A stretch of DNA of 64,000 nt from Ophiura sarsii. Lineage: Eukaryota; Echinodermata; Ophiuroidea; Amphilepidida; Ophiuridae. The stretch covers positions 496,001 to 560,000 of the forward strand of contig CM069454.1 of NCBI GenBank assembly GCA_035610835.1. The letters are read 5' to 3'. A program made the translations under genes and the position numbers. Shown here in pieces: positions 43,885-56,379 of the stretch. Within the stretch, counting starts at the first letter, position 1. Each line of letters begins with the position of its first letter. The notes below the pieces were generated by a model. The model was given only the letters and a program-made list of their open reading frames with translations, was not told where the DNA came from and made no database searches.

Positions 43885-44400
43885 CGGCACTAAGAGTAAG
43901 AGATCCTTCATGGAGGGAGCGCTCGATATTTTCAGAAGTTAGGTTTTTCACATATATACGTAATGCTTATATACGTAACTACCACCCAAATTTATATAGC
44001 TTAATTTACAGTATTTCGTGTGAAATTCATTGATTTGATAGCGTTTTGAGTTTTGATGAGATCACATCGAAACCACCCAAATTCATCTAAAAGGTCACAG
44101 ATGACTTCTTACTTATTTGTTTCAGATTTATTCAAAATAACCTTGAAGACCACCCATAACTTGTTTCGTGATGCATAGTCATGACCTCCCTGATTCAATT
44201 GGTGGTGATTTTAAACCAAAATACACAAAGTGAAAAGCACTAAAATATACCTTCGGAAATGCTGAGAAAATGTCTTTATTTTTAATGTTTACTGATTTGT
44301 TTTGAAGAAATCTTACATGAGGGTTTCTATGTATATAATCTATCTAAACAAAGTTAATATTGAATTTCAATTTTATAGAAATCTCTCAGTGCCCCTTTAA
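43885..44400. mobile_element. decayed MITE upstream of receptor A
   Basis: The left end GCGGCACTAAGAG and right end CTCTCAGTGCCCCTTTAAA are inverted. The better preserved copy is at 60552-61049. The left TTAA is lost here. Confidence 0.6.
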
Positions 44401-44404
44401 AAAA

Positions 44405-44640
44405 TATTTCAACACTTTCCACGCGGCAGGCGTCTGCAGACGACATTTCAAAATGTTTCAGAAATATGAAAATCATTTTTTTTATTTCATAACCATTTAG
44501 AATTACCATGAGAAATGCACTGAAATAAGTACAAACATGCCTAGTATTGGTTAAGTAATTCTTGAGATACACTTTGAAAATAGGGACAAATTTCTGAAGA
44601 ATCTGTCTTGTATAATTATGGTAAAACTAATACCCGCGTT
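44405..44640. mobile_element. TTAA-family MITE copy, right end disrupted
   Basis: Starts AACACTTTCCACGCGGCAGG and shares the body of 25930-26166. The right end breaks at GTTGAATATGAGTGGCCATA, where another element appears to have inserted. Confidence 0.65.
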
Positions 44641-44789
44641 GAATATGAGTGGCCATAGTATAAACAAAACTTGTGAGATAATACGTCTAAGGTAACAAGT
44701 GGTACGCGTAAGATAAGGTATAAGGTTTAGACGTCAAAGATGTATGTTAGACGCCTAAGATAACATTCTCGCTGTATTAATAATAATAT

Positions 44790-45060
44790 GATAATAATCA
44801 GTATTTATATAGCGCCTCTTCCAAATGGCTCAAAGCGCTGTAATTTCTCTGCTGGTGAATCATCAGAATCAGGTCGCATCAACTAGGGTGCTGCCAATTT
44901 CTAGCGCAAACCTATCCGCACTTAGATTGTAACATCCACTATTTTTCAATGCAGCTCCCCAAATACCATTGGGTCAAGGAAGTTTTCGAAAACCGAAACA
45001 ACTGATCACCGATTTTGAAAGCAGGAGGAAACCGGAGAACCCGGAGAAAACCTGCGAGAG
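44790..45060 (-). repeat. SINE-like interspersed repeat (inverse of 33955-34220)
   Basis: Contains TATATAGCGCCTCTTCCAAA, CTCAAAGCGCTGTAATT and AATACCATTGGGTCAAGGAA. An ACCCGGAGAAAACCTGCGAG block follows that is common in metazoan repeats. Confidence 0.75.
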
Positions 45061-46750
45061 GTTGTATTCCGTTATTCATAACTTTTGAATATGTGCGTAC
45101 CATCGCGCTTCCACTCAAATTGATCGTTATATTGAAACGCGAACGCACAACGCGGGTTATTGATATATTGCCAAGACCTCTAAAATTCACTTGTACGCGC
45201 ATCAATGACCTGGGGGCGGGGCGTTTTGAGTGACGTCGCATGGTAACAAGAGGCAGATGTTTGCTTGAGTGAGCCCTGAACATGGATACACGTGACACGA
45301 CTACTCGCGATCGCGGCGGTACTTTCAACAATAAATAGTACATGAAAACACAACAAAACACCATTTTTATATCGTGTAAAATTTCAATGATGAACAGCAA
45401 ATTTGGTCTGCTTGATTTGAATAACTGGCGTGTGTGTTTGTACCGCAAGCGCGGCGGCTAGCCGGCCCTACAGATACTGGTAACTGAACGTCCCTCAGCA
45501 GACTCGAGACTCGGTGACATTTTGTAAGCTTCATCATGGACCCCAAATGACACAAGTGACGAGGATGTACAATGTATGTCATGTGTCAAGCGATTGCAAG
45601 CTAAACACCGCTCTAACGTTGCGTGTCTGTCGCAGTCTCACCGGCAAACACGGCCGTATCAAGCATCAGTGAAATAAATCTGATTACAGGGCTAACAAAC
45701 TAGTATAACATTTGGACTGGGACGCAAAAAACCATGATAAACAGCCTACAGAGCAGGGATGTCTCATCAAAGGTGACTTTATAAATGTTTCAATTCAAGA
45801 AACGTATTCATAATCGAAGTCAGGCGTCATCCATTTTTGTTGTAAAACCGAAACTGACAAGATTAAAAAATGTAAGGCTAAATTAACTAGGCCTATGTAC
45901 GAGCCTACTCCTAGCTAAGCCTATGATAGCCATCCCGTCTACGACACATGACAACCCATTTAATTTTTGTCAAAGCTTGACAAACACCAACACTGCAACT
46001 AATACTAGAGCAAGACAACACAATTTTGTTTGTCAAAAAGACTCACGATCCTAATTAACATGATTAAGTCAATGTAGGTCTAGTAGGCCATCAATCATTA
46101 CTCACCGAATAACGTCGTCTCTAAACAAGCAGGTAATACAAAGAATGGAATCGTACAACACGATTTAGCTGCGATGTTGATTATATTTCCCCATCAATTG
46201 ACCATAAACATAAGAAGGTTGTTGAAGTGATTCGACTTTGATCCATGGATCCATGATTTATATGATGAGACATCATTTGCGTTGACTTTTTCAATGATGA
46301 AATAAGCTTACAAAAAATAGCTTCAACAACTTCGTACGGTAGATCTGAGACGAAATATTCGTCCAGGGTATGAAGTCATATTTCATATAATATTATAGTC
46401 AATCAGCAAAATTGATCTTTCCTGCTTCTGAATTATTTACAGGATCGGGAATGAAGAAACTTCTGTTGTTTGTTTATTTATTTTCTGTGATTGTTTGCAA
46501 ATCAAAAACTAAATTATTTTGTGGCCCTGAACGTATATAAATAGTTGCAGAACTGTGATTGGTCTATCTCATAATTGTTCTTTATAAAAGCTTCTCCGCT
46601 ATTGGTCAATCGGACTCAATCCAGAGGAAACCAATGACATAGTGGGGAACCCCCTAGATTGCTCCATTATTCAATGGGGTGGTATTTATTTACCTCAGGA
46701 GGAAATGACACAAACATACGAACTCCAAGGTCAAAATATAAACCTTTAGA
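45061..46750. other. gene-free stretch with a GC-rich, CpG-containing island
   Basis: 45170-45560 is GC-richer than its surroundings and has GGGGGCGGGGCG (GC box) and TGACGTCG (CRE-like) near 45212-45237. This could be a promoter, but no downstream gene is recognised on either strand. Confidence 0.3.
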
Positions 46751-46809
46751 ATAACTTAATATTTACAATTTGGATGCTAATCAACATTAAATGAGAGTTA
46801 TGAATAAGA

Positions 46810-47167
46810 TTGGTGACTTTGTACGGACTATTCTACGGTTCTTGTTTGAAATCGGTGTCTTTGTTTTGGTACCTCCGCCCCCTTGGGGCAATCCCTTGGT
46901 ACCAAAACAAAGTTAGCGATTTCAAACAAGAACACACAGACAAATGTTTACATAATTATGTTAAATATAGAACTCCATATAACTTGTGTATTTTGTACAC
47001 AACTAAAATGTGTACAAAATACACAAGTTATATTTACATAACTATTGTATTTTGTACACAAATACTGTGTGACAGGTTTACATAATAAATATGGAGTTCT
47101 ATATTTAACATAATTATGTAAACATTTTTCTGTGTGAACCTTAGAATAGTCCATACGCAGTCACCAA
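46810..47167. mobile_element. palindrome-in-palindrome MITE (unit 1)
   Basis: The outer arms are TTGGTGACTTTGTACGGACT and the complement-type AGTCCATACGCAGTCACCAA. Two further inverted pairs sit inside: GTTCTTGTTTGAAATCG with CGATTTCAAACAAGAAC around a TTGGTACC pair, and AACTTGTGTATTTTGTACAC with GTGTACAAAATACACAAGTT. Confidence 0.88.
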
Positions 47168-48211
47168 CCTTAAAAAAATGATGCCACTTTGGATTTATTA
47201 TTGTCGAACAAGTATTAATCAAACAAACCCGGGGGTGGAGGGTGTGGGAGGATGAAAACAAGGTAAAAACATATTATGCTAGTTGGAAAAATCCTATTTG
47301 TATATAAACTGTATTTTCTCATCTTCTTCTTATAAGATTTTATCTTAGACGTCTAAATTATACGTATTATCTTACACGTTTTGATATATATATTATGGCC
47401 ACTCATAGTGGAAAGTTTTAAGAACATTATGAAATATTTTGACTATATTCTTTCGCCATTTCGCACAATATTACTGAAATGCTGACGTAATTTAGAGTTA
47501 CCGCTACATAAACAGTGGTTTTTTAATACTTTAACCATATCGACAAAAATCGATACTGCCAATTAAGAAACCAGTAAAATTTTAAGACAGATCACCTATA
47601 TAAATACCACTAGGTCATGTGCACGATCAGGTAAGAGTCATTTATTGTAAAATAGTTTATTACTCGTATATGCAGGCTGTTTACTCATAAAACAATCTGT
47701 GGCGTTTAGATTCGTCTTTTTCAGAAAATGGTTGGCCTACAGCTTTCTAGCAACATTATCTTATCCTTTCCAGAACTGAAATGGGTATGACTTTGATTTT
47801 TAAAACCAACTAGAAAGAAAATCTAAGTGCCCAGTCAAATTGATTTTTCCAAATTTGGGTAAAATACACATATTTTTAATATTGTAAATGTTTACGAGTT
47901 GACATTAGCTGTCAGTAGGCTAAATAAGAAATATTATACATTGCAACAGTTAACATGGTAAGGTCCTTTATGTAATAATTATAGTTTACACTTTTGAATC
48001 AGTAGCTTGAAAGAACAGGGCATATTTCAACATAATTTGTTCTTAAACATGGGCAGTCCAAAACAGCTCCTAAAGTACAAATGGGTGTTGTCATGGCAAA
48101 AAAAAGGTTTTTGAATTTATAAAATGCATTTCAATATGTTATATCATAAGACCTTCCACCATACCAAATAAGGTAAATCCATCGTGCGCATGACCTGGTG
48201 ATATCTGTCTT

Positions 48212-48685
48212 AAAGGCATACTATGTGAACTTTTCACGATTTTTTTCGACAGTAGATTTTCTTGCAGATTTACATTTCTGATCATAAGTCATTACTTCAA
48301 AATCATGGTTTTACATTGTAGAGTGAATTCAGAGAGAAAAATAAATGTGCTGCTAGCAGGACACTCATTTTTCACTCTTTAAAGGGGCATTGAGAGATGT
48401 ATCGATATACTAAATGAGCAAATAACGTAAAGATAATCATCAACATAGCCCAAATCCATAATATCATACAATTCCGACATCGCCTTCATGCCAAACTAAG
48501 CAAATAAGGGCACTTCCGGGTTGAGATTTGCCGCGAAAGTCTGTGAGTAAAACTTAGCATAACTTCCGAATTCAGCACCTTAGTTTCGATATGATCATAT
48601 CGAAACTAAGAAAATCATGAAATTTTATATGATCAACGGTGAATGTTGGTAAACTGTTTCAGATGGTAGTTAGTATGCCTAACTA
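48212..48685. mobile_element. left halves of nested TTAA-type MITEs, truncated by duplication
   Basis: TTAAAGGCATACTATGTGAA starts the outer element. TTTAAAGGGGCATTGAGAGA (48380) starts the inner one. Both stop at the duplication junction at 48685; the complete nested pair is in unit 2. Confidence 0.8.
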
Positions 48686-50616
48686 CTTAATATTTACAAT
48701 TTGGATGCTAATCAACATTAAATGAGAGTTATGAATAAGATTGGTGACTTTGTACGGACTATTCTACGGTTCTTGTTTGAAATCGCTGTCTTTGTTTTGG
48801 TACCTCCGCCCCCTTGGGGCAATCCCTTGGTACCAAAACAAAGTTAGCGATTTCAAACAAGAACACACAGACAAATGTTTACATAATTATGTTAAATATA
48901 GAACTCCATATAACTTGTGTATTTTGTACACAACTAAAATGTGTACAAAATACACAAGTTATATTTACATAACTATTGTATTTTGTACACAAATACTGTG
49001 TGACAGGTTTACATAATAAATATGGAGTTCTATATTTAACATAATTATGTAAACATTTTTCTGTGTGAACCTTAGAATAGTCCATACGCAGTCACCAACC
49101 TTAAAAAAATGATGCCACTTTGGATTTATTATTGTCGAACAAGTATTAATCAAACAAACCCGGGGGTGGAGGGTGTGGGAGGATGAAAACAAGGTAAAAA
49201 CATATTATGCTAGTTGGAAAAATCCTATTTGTATATAAACTGTATTTTCTCATCTTCGTCTTATAAGATTTTATCTTAGACGTCTAAATTATACGTATTA
49301 TCTTACACGTTTTGATATATATATTATGGCCACTCATAGTGGAAAGTTTTAAGAACATTATGAAATATTTTGACTATATTCTTTCGCCATTTCGCACAAT
49401 ATTACTGAAATGCTGACGTAATTTAGAGTTACCGCTACATAAACAGTGGTTTTTTAATACTTTAACCATATCGACAAAAATCGATACTGCCAATTAAGAA
49501 ACCAGTAAAATTTTAAGACAGATCACCTATATAAATACCACTAGGTCATGTGCACGATCAGGTAAGAGTCATTTATTGTAAAATAGTTTATTACTCGTAT
49601 ATGCAGGCTGTTTACTCATAAAACAATCTGTGGCGTTTAGATTCGTCTTTTTCAGAAAATGGTTGGCCTACAGCTTTCTAGCAACATTATCTTATCCTTT
49701 CCAGAACTGAAATGGGTATGACTTTGATTTTTAAAACCAACTAGAAAGAAAATCTAAGTGCCCAGTCAAATTGATTTTTCCAAATTTGGGTAAAATACAC
49801 ATCTTTTTAATATTGTAAATGTTTACGAGTTGACATTAGCTGTCAGTAGGCTAAATAAGAAATATTATACATTGCAACAGTTAACATGGTAAGGTCCTTT
49901 ATGTAATAATTATAGTTTACACTTTTGAATCAGTAGCTTGAAAGAACAGGGCATATTTCAACATAATTTGTTCTTAAACATGGGCAGTCCAAAACAGCTC
50001 CTAAAGTACAAATGGGTGTTGTCATGGCAAAAAAAAGGTTTTTGAATTTATAAAATGCATTTCAATATGTTATATCATAAGACCTTCCACCATACCAAAT
50101 AAGGTAAATCCATCGTGCGCATGACCTGGTGATATCTGTCTTAAAGGCATACTATGTGAACTTTTCACGATTTTTTTCGACAGTAGATTTTCTTGCAGAT
50201 TTACATTTCTGATCATAAGTCATTACTTCAAAATCATGGTTTTACATTGTAGAGTGAATTCAGAGAGAAAAATAAATGTGCTGCTAGCAGGACACTCATT
50301 TTTCACTCTTTAAAGGGGCATTGAGAGATGTATCGATATACTAAATGAGCAAATAACGTAAAGATAATCATCAACATAGCCCAAATCCATAATATCATAC
50401 AATTCCGACATCGCCTTCATGCCAAACTAAGCAAATAAGGGCACTTCCGGGTTGAGATTTGCCGCGAAAGTCTGTGAGTAAAACTTAGCATAACTTCCGA
50501 ATTCAGCACCTTAGTTTCGATATGATCATATCGAAACTAAGAAAATCATGAAATTTTATATGATCAACGGTGAATGTTGGTAAACTGTTTCAGATGGTAG
50601 TTAGTATGCCTAAGTA
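48686..50616. repeat. 1931-bp tandem duplication, unit 2
   Basis: Second unit of the duplication. It continues past 50616 into the right halves of the nested MITEs, so unit 2's right flank is the ancestral one. Confidence 0.95.
48741..49098. mobile_element. palindrome-in-palindrome MITE (unit 2)
   Basis: Copy of 46810-47167 with one substitution seen, in the left arm of the first inner palindrome (GAAATCGCTG instead of GAAATCGGTG). Confidence 0.88.
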
Positions 50617-50855
50617 TTACTTTGATGCAAAAAAACCTGATTTCCAGGATAATTGAGGGCGCACTCCCATACGTATCTCTCAATGCCCCTTTAAACCATG
50701 ATCTTGAAGTAATTAGGAATCATATCGTTCTGTAACTCACCAGAATGTATTTATCATTTGTGACCAGAAATGTAAATCTGCAAGCAAATCTACCTTCTTA
50801 AAAAAATCATGAATAGAGGGCGCCCCCTGGTAAATATCACATACTATGCCTTTAA
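50143..50855. mobile_element. TTAA-type MITE interrupted by a second TTAA-type MITE
   Basis: The outer element starts TTAAAGGCATACTATGTG and ends CACATACTATGCCTTTAA. The inner one spans about 50309-50694, with ends TTTAAAGGGGCATTGAGAGA and TCTCAATGCCCCTTTAAA. The outer body is homologous to 26493-26873. Confidence 0.85.
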
Positions 50856-52440
50856 TACAGTAACAGATACATACTAGCTATTGAGGTTCTCACGTAAATG
50901 TATTCTTTACTTATTTTACTTAATATAACCGTAATATTATCTTGCTTAGATAATGTTGATGAAAGAGGTAAATATATTAATGTATGGTACTTTTACTCGT
51001 GTATAGGCTCTGTTCTAACAACTTCAAATAATTCGTGTGTGCCTTAACATCGGTTTACCTTAACACTCGTAGACAGTGGACCATGGGAGAAGGGGGGTGA
51101 CCCCCTGTCACCATCATTGCCCTCCACCTCCCCCAATCAGCTCAAGCCCATCCCATCTTGTCCCAAATAATTAAAAAAAACATTGACCGTTAATGTCAAA
51201 ATTACCAACAAAAATAGCTTCAAACTGGTTTGACATGTCTTATTTCAGACAATGTTGACATTAAAAGACACATTTTTCGAAAGCTTCGTCTCATTTTACC
51301 CTGCTCTTTCTCCCCCTATGAATATACCTAATATTTATTTTCCCATGTCCCCCATTTGGTTATGCTGGCACCGCCACAGGCTATGGATTATTGTTAGTAA
51401 ACGTTTATTCTTCAAGCCTAAATTTACGCTACCTTTTGACGGAAAGTACAACTGAATTATTTACGGTAATCGTTCAGAACTACTGCAAGAGTTAGCACAA
51501 TAATAGAAGCACTAGACAGAGTTTGATTCGAATATTTGAAAGATTACCGTAAATAATGAATTTGTACTTTCCATCAAGTACTTTCAAAGCGTGTCTGATT
51601 TGCGTAAAACGGTGACATGTCAGTAGTCCGACGGTTTTATAGTCCGTCCGTTGATTCTGTAGTACGAAAGTTCTATATTACTGTTGTGATGCTAATTTTA
51701 TAATGGAGCGAGTTTATAGTCAAGGTGCCGGGTGAGATAATTGCTGCTATGCGTAAGTTTAATGTCTAAATAAATAATAATAATGTATAAAGTAAACTTT
51801 GCAGCTATTCGTCCGTCGTCTTTTTCTAGCATACATTGTCACTTCTCTCTGACTTGCGGTATAATATTACGAAAAACATGAGGTTCTGTATAGTACGAAG
51901 GTTCTATAGTACGAAAAGGATTCTAATCCGAACGTGAAAATGGTTTTTTTAGTCCTAATACTATGATTGATCAAGTTCTACATTACATAACAATGATAAC
52001 ATGTCTTCATTTTTCAACTGTTTATCCGATTTACACCATCCAAACGTGTTCGAATAATAATATCTATCCAAATGTTGAAATTTAAATACGCATGATTAAT
52101 TTTCCATGGTTAGTAATCATTAATATGTAAACGTGGTTTTAAGCTTAACACGCGTTCAACATTGACTTTAAACTCATCGTTTAACTAAACGCAATTCTCG
52201 AAAATTCGTTTCACTTAAACACGCGTCTAACTCACTAAAAAGTATCTAACTTTAAACAAGGGTTTGGGGGTAGTTTGACGCGCGTTTGTCTAAACTTGTG
52301 CGCCAAGTATTCAACCGTGCTCGGTACAAGCTGACGTGTATATCGTATACTCTTAAAAATACACGTGCATTTAAGGAATTTGGTCGATATCTATTGTAAC
52401 CCATTTAGGCCACAATAAATTGAATAGCCGTATACAGTGA
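50856..52440. other. gene-free stretch with one hairpin
   Basis: No gene recognised. 51440-51583 has inverted arms (GGAAAGTACAACTGAATTAT and the near-complement ATAATGAATTTGTACTTTCC). 52140-52330 contains several ACGCGT/ACGCGCGT-type short motifs. Confidence 0.5.
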
Positions 52441-52447
52441 GCGCGTG

Positions 52448-52660
52448 TGTGGTCGAGTGAATAGCACGCATGATTCATGATACAAAGGTTGTGAGTTCTA
52501 GCCCCGCTACGGCCAACGTGTCTGTATCCATGGGCAAGGTACTTTCAATTGGCTCGTCGACCCAAGCGAGATTGGGAAGCTGTTAGGGGATATTACAATC
52601 TAAGTGCTGATACATTGTGCGCCGTATCGGCAGCCGGGTAAATGAAGCGAAGTGACTGGG
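52448..52660 (+). repeat. tRNA-derived SINE-like element
   Basis: A-box-like TGGTCGAGTGAATAG (52451) and B-box-like GGTTGTGAGTTCTAG (52488), followed by the GGGCAAGGTACTTT block common in metazoan SINEs. The downstream part (52695-52806) is shared with 15860-15965. Confidence 0.75.
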
Positions 52661-52806
52661 AAGATTTTCTAATGGCAGCAAAAAAACAAAAAACCTGTGG
52701 TTCGGAAGTTACGTGGAAAGGTGGTCCCGTGCATCGGAAGAGCAATACCCCAAGCACGTAAAAAGGTTACGGACGCTTTCGTAAAGAGTAGGGGATCATC
52801 CCGGTC

Positions 52807-53582
52807 TGTATCTGTTCACATATCTTACAGACCCCAATGGAAATATGCTAATAGAGGCTTTTTAGGTTATCCAGGGTCGTATGATCCAAATGATATCAAA
52901 CGCACGACCACTCTGGGGACGAGATTTGCGGAGTTAAAATCGGGATTTGTTAAACACGTCGTTTAAAAGATAAATTCGCATTTAATTTAGACACGCGTTC
53001 AGGTGTTTAGTACGAGATTACGACCCATTGAATTATAGAGGTGTTGAGAAAGAAAGGTTTCCTCTTTAAATTAATGGCACGCTACGAATGGTTGAGAAAG
53101 TTACAATCCCGTCGCTTTTCTTTAAGCATCTCCGCGTGTCAGCGTGATTTCTGTTTTGACAATTTCCGCCCAAAGCTATTTTGATCAACCTCTGTTGAGC
53201 TATTTTTACATTCGCGGCAGTTGTGAAAGAATAGCGTAAATAATTGATTTGTACTAGCAGCATGTACACTGTAAGAACGGTATACATCTAGCACAAAAAG
53301 TCCCTTCTGTTACACAGGGTTCTATCCTTGGTCCATTATACTGTTTTCTGTCTTTTTGTATTTATTCGGCAGCAACGAAAGTGGACGCGTTCATTTTATC
53401 CTCCGTGACACGAGTCACTTTTTAACACGTTTTGTTCCCTTTTAGTTCCCTTCCTGAAATATATTCGCTGGATATAACATCTCCCATCTACGTGGATACC
53501 TTAATGACCAACATTGGACTTTTTATCGTCAATTTGTGTGGATTTTTTAACCAAATTCTATTTCGCGCCACTTTGTAAAATG
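52807..53582. other. gene-free stretch
   Basis: No gene recognised. AACACGTCGTTTAAAAG (52952) and GACACGCGTTCAGG (52989) resemble motifs near 52150, so the SINE may sit within an older repeat. Confidence 0.35.
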
Positions 53583-54232
53583 TTGATCTTACTAGGGGAC
53601 ACACTATTAGTCTCATAGTTAGGACTCATAGTTTACATAGTATTATGGAGTTCTATTTTTACACAGATTGTATATTTTTTACATAATTTGTGTAATTTTT
53701 TTACATAGTGTTTTCTGTGTGTATTAGTCTATATTATGATACTTTAATCCTACTTGGTAATTTAATTTTGATCTTACTAGGTGACTCACTATTAGTCTAT
53801 ACTATGATACTGTAATCCTACTTGGTAATTTAATTTTGATCTTACTAGGGGACTCACTATTAGTCTATATTATGATACTTTAATCCTACTTGGTAATTTA
53901 ATTTTTATCTTACTAGGGGACTCACTATTAGTCTATATTATGATACTTTAATCCTACTTGGTAATTTAATTTTGATCTTACTAGGGGACTCACGATTAGT
54001 CTATATTATGATACTTTAATCCTACTTGGTAATTTAATTTTGATCTTACTAGGGGACTCACTATTAGTCTATATTATGATTCTTAAATCCTACTTGGTAA
54101 TTTAATTTTGATCTTACTAGGGGACTCACTATTAGTCTATACTATGATACTTTAATCCTACTTGGTAATTTAATTTTGATCTTACTAGGGGACTCACTAC
54201 TAGTGTATATTATGATACTTTAATCCTAACTT
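53583..54232. repeat. 68-bp satellite (copy B) with a ~110-bp insertion
   Basis: Same unit as 36728-37330. The first unit is interrupted at about 53617-53725 by sequence resembling the interior of the 46810 palindromic element (TATGGAGTTCTAT...TTTACACA). Confidence 0.88.
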
Positions 54233-56379
54233 GATAAAACAACCATGTTTAGGTTGGTTGGTATTTTCAAGACAGTGAATATTTCATTTCAGGCTAACAC
54301 GAATTGTATTCATAGTTATTGTGTCAGATGTAGGGGTATAACAAAGTCCAGGTTTGCCTGTCAACTTAAGGGGGTGAGCGCAGGAGGTGTTGCTGAACTA
54401 AACTAAGGTTCTTTGGTATCCCATAGAGAGATCACTTTTCCCATAATGATAAGCGTTTCAGGGTTCCTACGTACCAATCTGTTAAAACAACGAGGGGGGA
54501 ATTCTCCCAATATATGTATGCCTATAAGATTATAACATTGAAAAGATTTGAAGAACTCAAGCCAATGTTTTATTTATTTTATTGCTTGTTTGTTTGTTTA
54601 TTTGTTTGTTTGTTGGGTGTTTGTTGGGGTGTTTGTATGTTTGTTGGTTGGTTGGTTGGTGTTCCAGCGAGGGGAACTCCCCCCCCCCCCCTCCCTCCCT
54701 CACTCCACCCCCATGTCACCCTATGTCAATAGAGAGCCAATAGATAGCCATCACTTCAACCCTTTTGCCATGATAAGCGTTTCAGGGTTCGTACGTACCT
54801 TATCTTTTAAACAGGGTTCATACGTACCTTATCTTGGGGAATTCTCCCCCGATATATTGAATTTATAGTCTCAGTTTAACGTTAAAAAATAATAAGGAAC
54901 TCAAACCACAAATCGTGTAATCCAAGAATCACGCTATCTAGTTGTTATTGTGGTCATTATAATCATATTCAATCATTTATCAGCCTCGTGGAAGAATCCT
55001 CGGACTTTCTGATTATTGCTTAGACAATCCCGACTATGGCCATCTGTGAAGCGATACATCAGGTTTGTTGATAATCATTACGGAGGTTTAAACTAGACAA
55101 AACAAGATGTTTATACTCACACATTTATGTCTCATCTTCTACTCGTCGGAGGATGTTATCGGAATGGTACTCAATCAACTTTGACGAGAAGTTTGATGAC
55201 ATGGAGAACATTTAACTTCCGTCGTCAAAGTTGATTACAAAATTGACCCAATAAGTAATGTCTCCTCTTTACGGCATCTCCACTGCTTCTCTGACTTCTA
55301 CAGGTTTCAACATTATAATTAGGCCGTTCCTAAATAACATTTCAGATGCCGTTTGTTTTGTCTAATTTGCTCTAAATATGCTAGCTTTAAGTTAATTATA
55401 GAATCTCAAATGACTGCTCTATTTATGCTCTTCGACATCCAGTCGTGGAAAAGATGCAGGTCAACCACCAGAAGACATCAGATCTGTATCATTAAAAATA
55501 AATAACGAATTGAACAAACCAGTCGCTCGATAGCTGATAAAACCAGACTTTAATTTGATCTCTTAAGCACATAAAGTACAGGGAGGTTATTTAACTTAGC
55601 AATACCATTTATGTCTAGATCAATAACCAAATCGAGGAAACATTTTCTCAACAAATTGCTTTGATGATTGACATTCGGATTCTCACTTCACTTTAAAGGG
55701 GTACTAAGAGATGCGTTAAAGGCTGCGCCCTCAATTTGGATAAAACCTGGGATTTCTACATTTTTAAAATTTCATTACATACACAAACTTACAGCTGTAA
55801 GGATTAGAAAAATCAGCCGTCTTTGTGCAAATATTTCATCCCCGTCTCGGACAGCATTTTATGGTAAACAGCCTTACGCTATTTTTCTTTTCGAATCAAA
55901 TTACATACGATATCGATATCACATAGAGGGCGGGTTTTTTCTTCTTTAAAGTTTCAATAAATGATCAATCATAATGATTATCTTTAATGTTAAGTAAATT
56001 TTGTAAAAACATAAAATCTTAAACATCTCTTAGTACACCTTTAGAACTCATCTCACTACCGCTAACGAAGAATGTTGTGCCTTTTGTCCATTTGTGTTGC
56101 ACATTTTACCGCGTCACATCAGGCATGCCTCATGATACGTCATTTGCTAGTGATGTTTAACTATGTTTTTATAAAGTTATGTTTTACTAAGGTACCATTA
56201 TTAAATGTGTAAGAGCGCTATATAAATGCTCATTGTTATGTTATGTTACTGTGCAGTGCATACAGGTGAACATACATGTTTCTACTTCTCCTAAAGTCTG
56301 AACATAGTGTTTAGTTACATATATACAAAGTGCGGAGGGTATAAGAAGTCATAATTGTTGTATTCCATTCGATAGACAG

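Larger units (their letters stand above)
36728..44755. repeat. segmental duplication, copy A (~8 kb)
   Basis: Runs from the 68-bp satellite through the receptor gene to the TTAGACGTCAAAGATGTATG block. It is matched in the same orientation and order by 53583-61375. The copies differ by point changes, small indels and microsatellite lengths. Confidence 0.92.
44648..47405. mobile_element. possible 2.76-kb TIR element
   Basis: GAGTGGCCATAGTAT at 44649 and ATATTATGGCCACTC ending near 47405 are inverted. Nearby ATAATACGTCTAAG and TTAGACGTC segments are also inverted (CTTAGACGTCTAAATTATAC near 47344). MITE-like flank sequence resumes after the right end (GTGGAAAGTTTTAAG). No transposase is recognised. 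It encloses the SINE-like repeat at 44790 and the palindromic element at 46810. Confidence 0.45.
46755..48685. repeat. 1931-bp tandem duplication, unit 1
   Basis: Repeated at a constant offset of 1931 bp by 48686-50616. By eye I see three substitutions (46850, 47328, 47872) and no indels. It contains a palindromic element and the left parts of two TTAA-type MITEs. Confidence 0.95.

Noticed and set aside
44939..45448. A 169-aa minus-strand frame
   Set aside because: It crosses an interspersed SINE-like repeat and a GC-rich patch, and shows no domain or codon pattern suggesting a protein.
45170..45560. A CpG-rich promoter for an unseen gene
   Set aside because: A GC box and a CRE-like site are present, but no exon or conserved protein can be recognised on either side, so I list it only as a possibility within the gene-free stretch.
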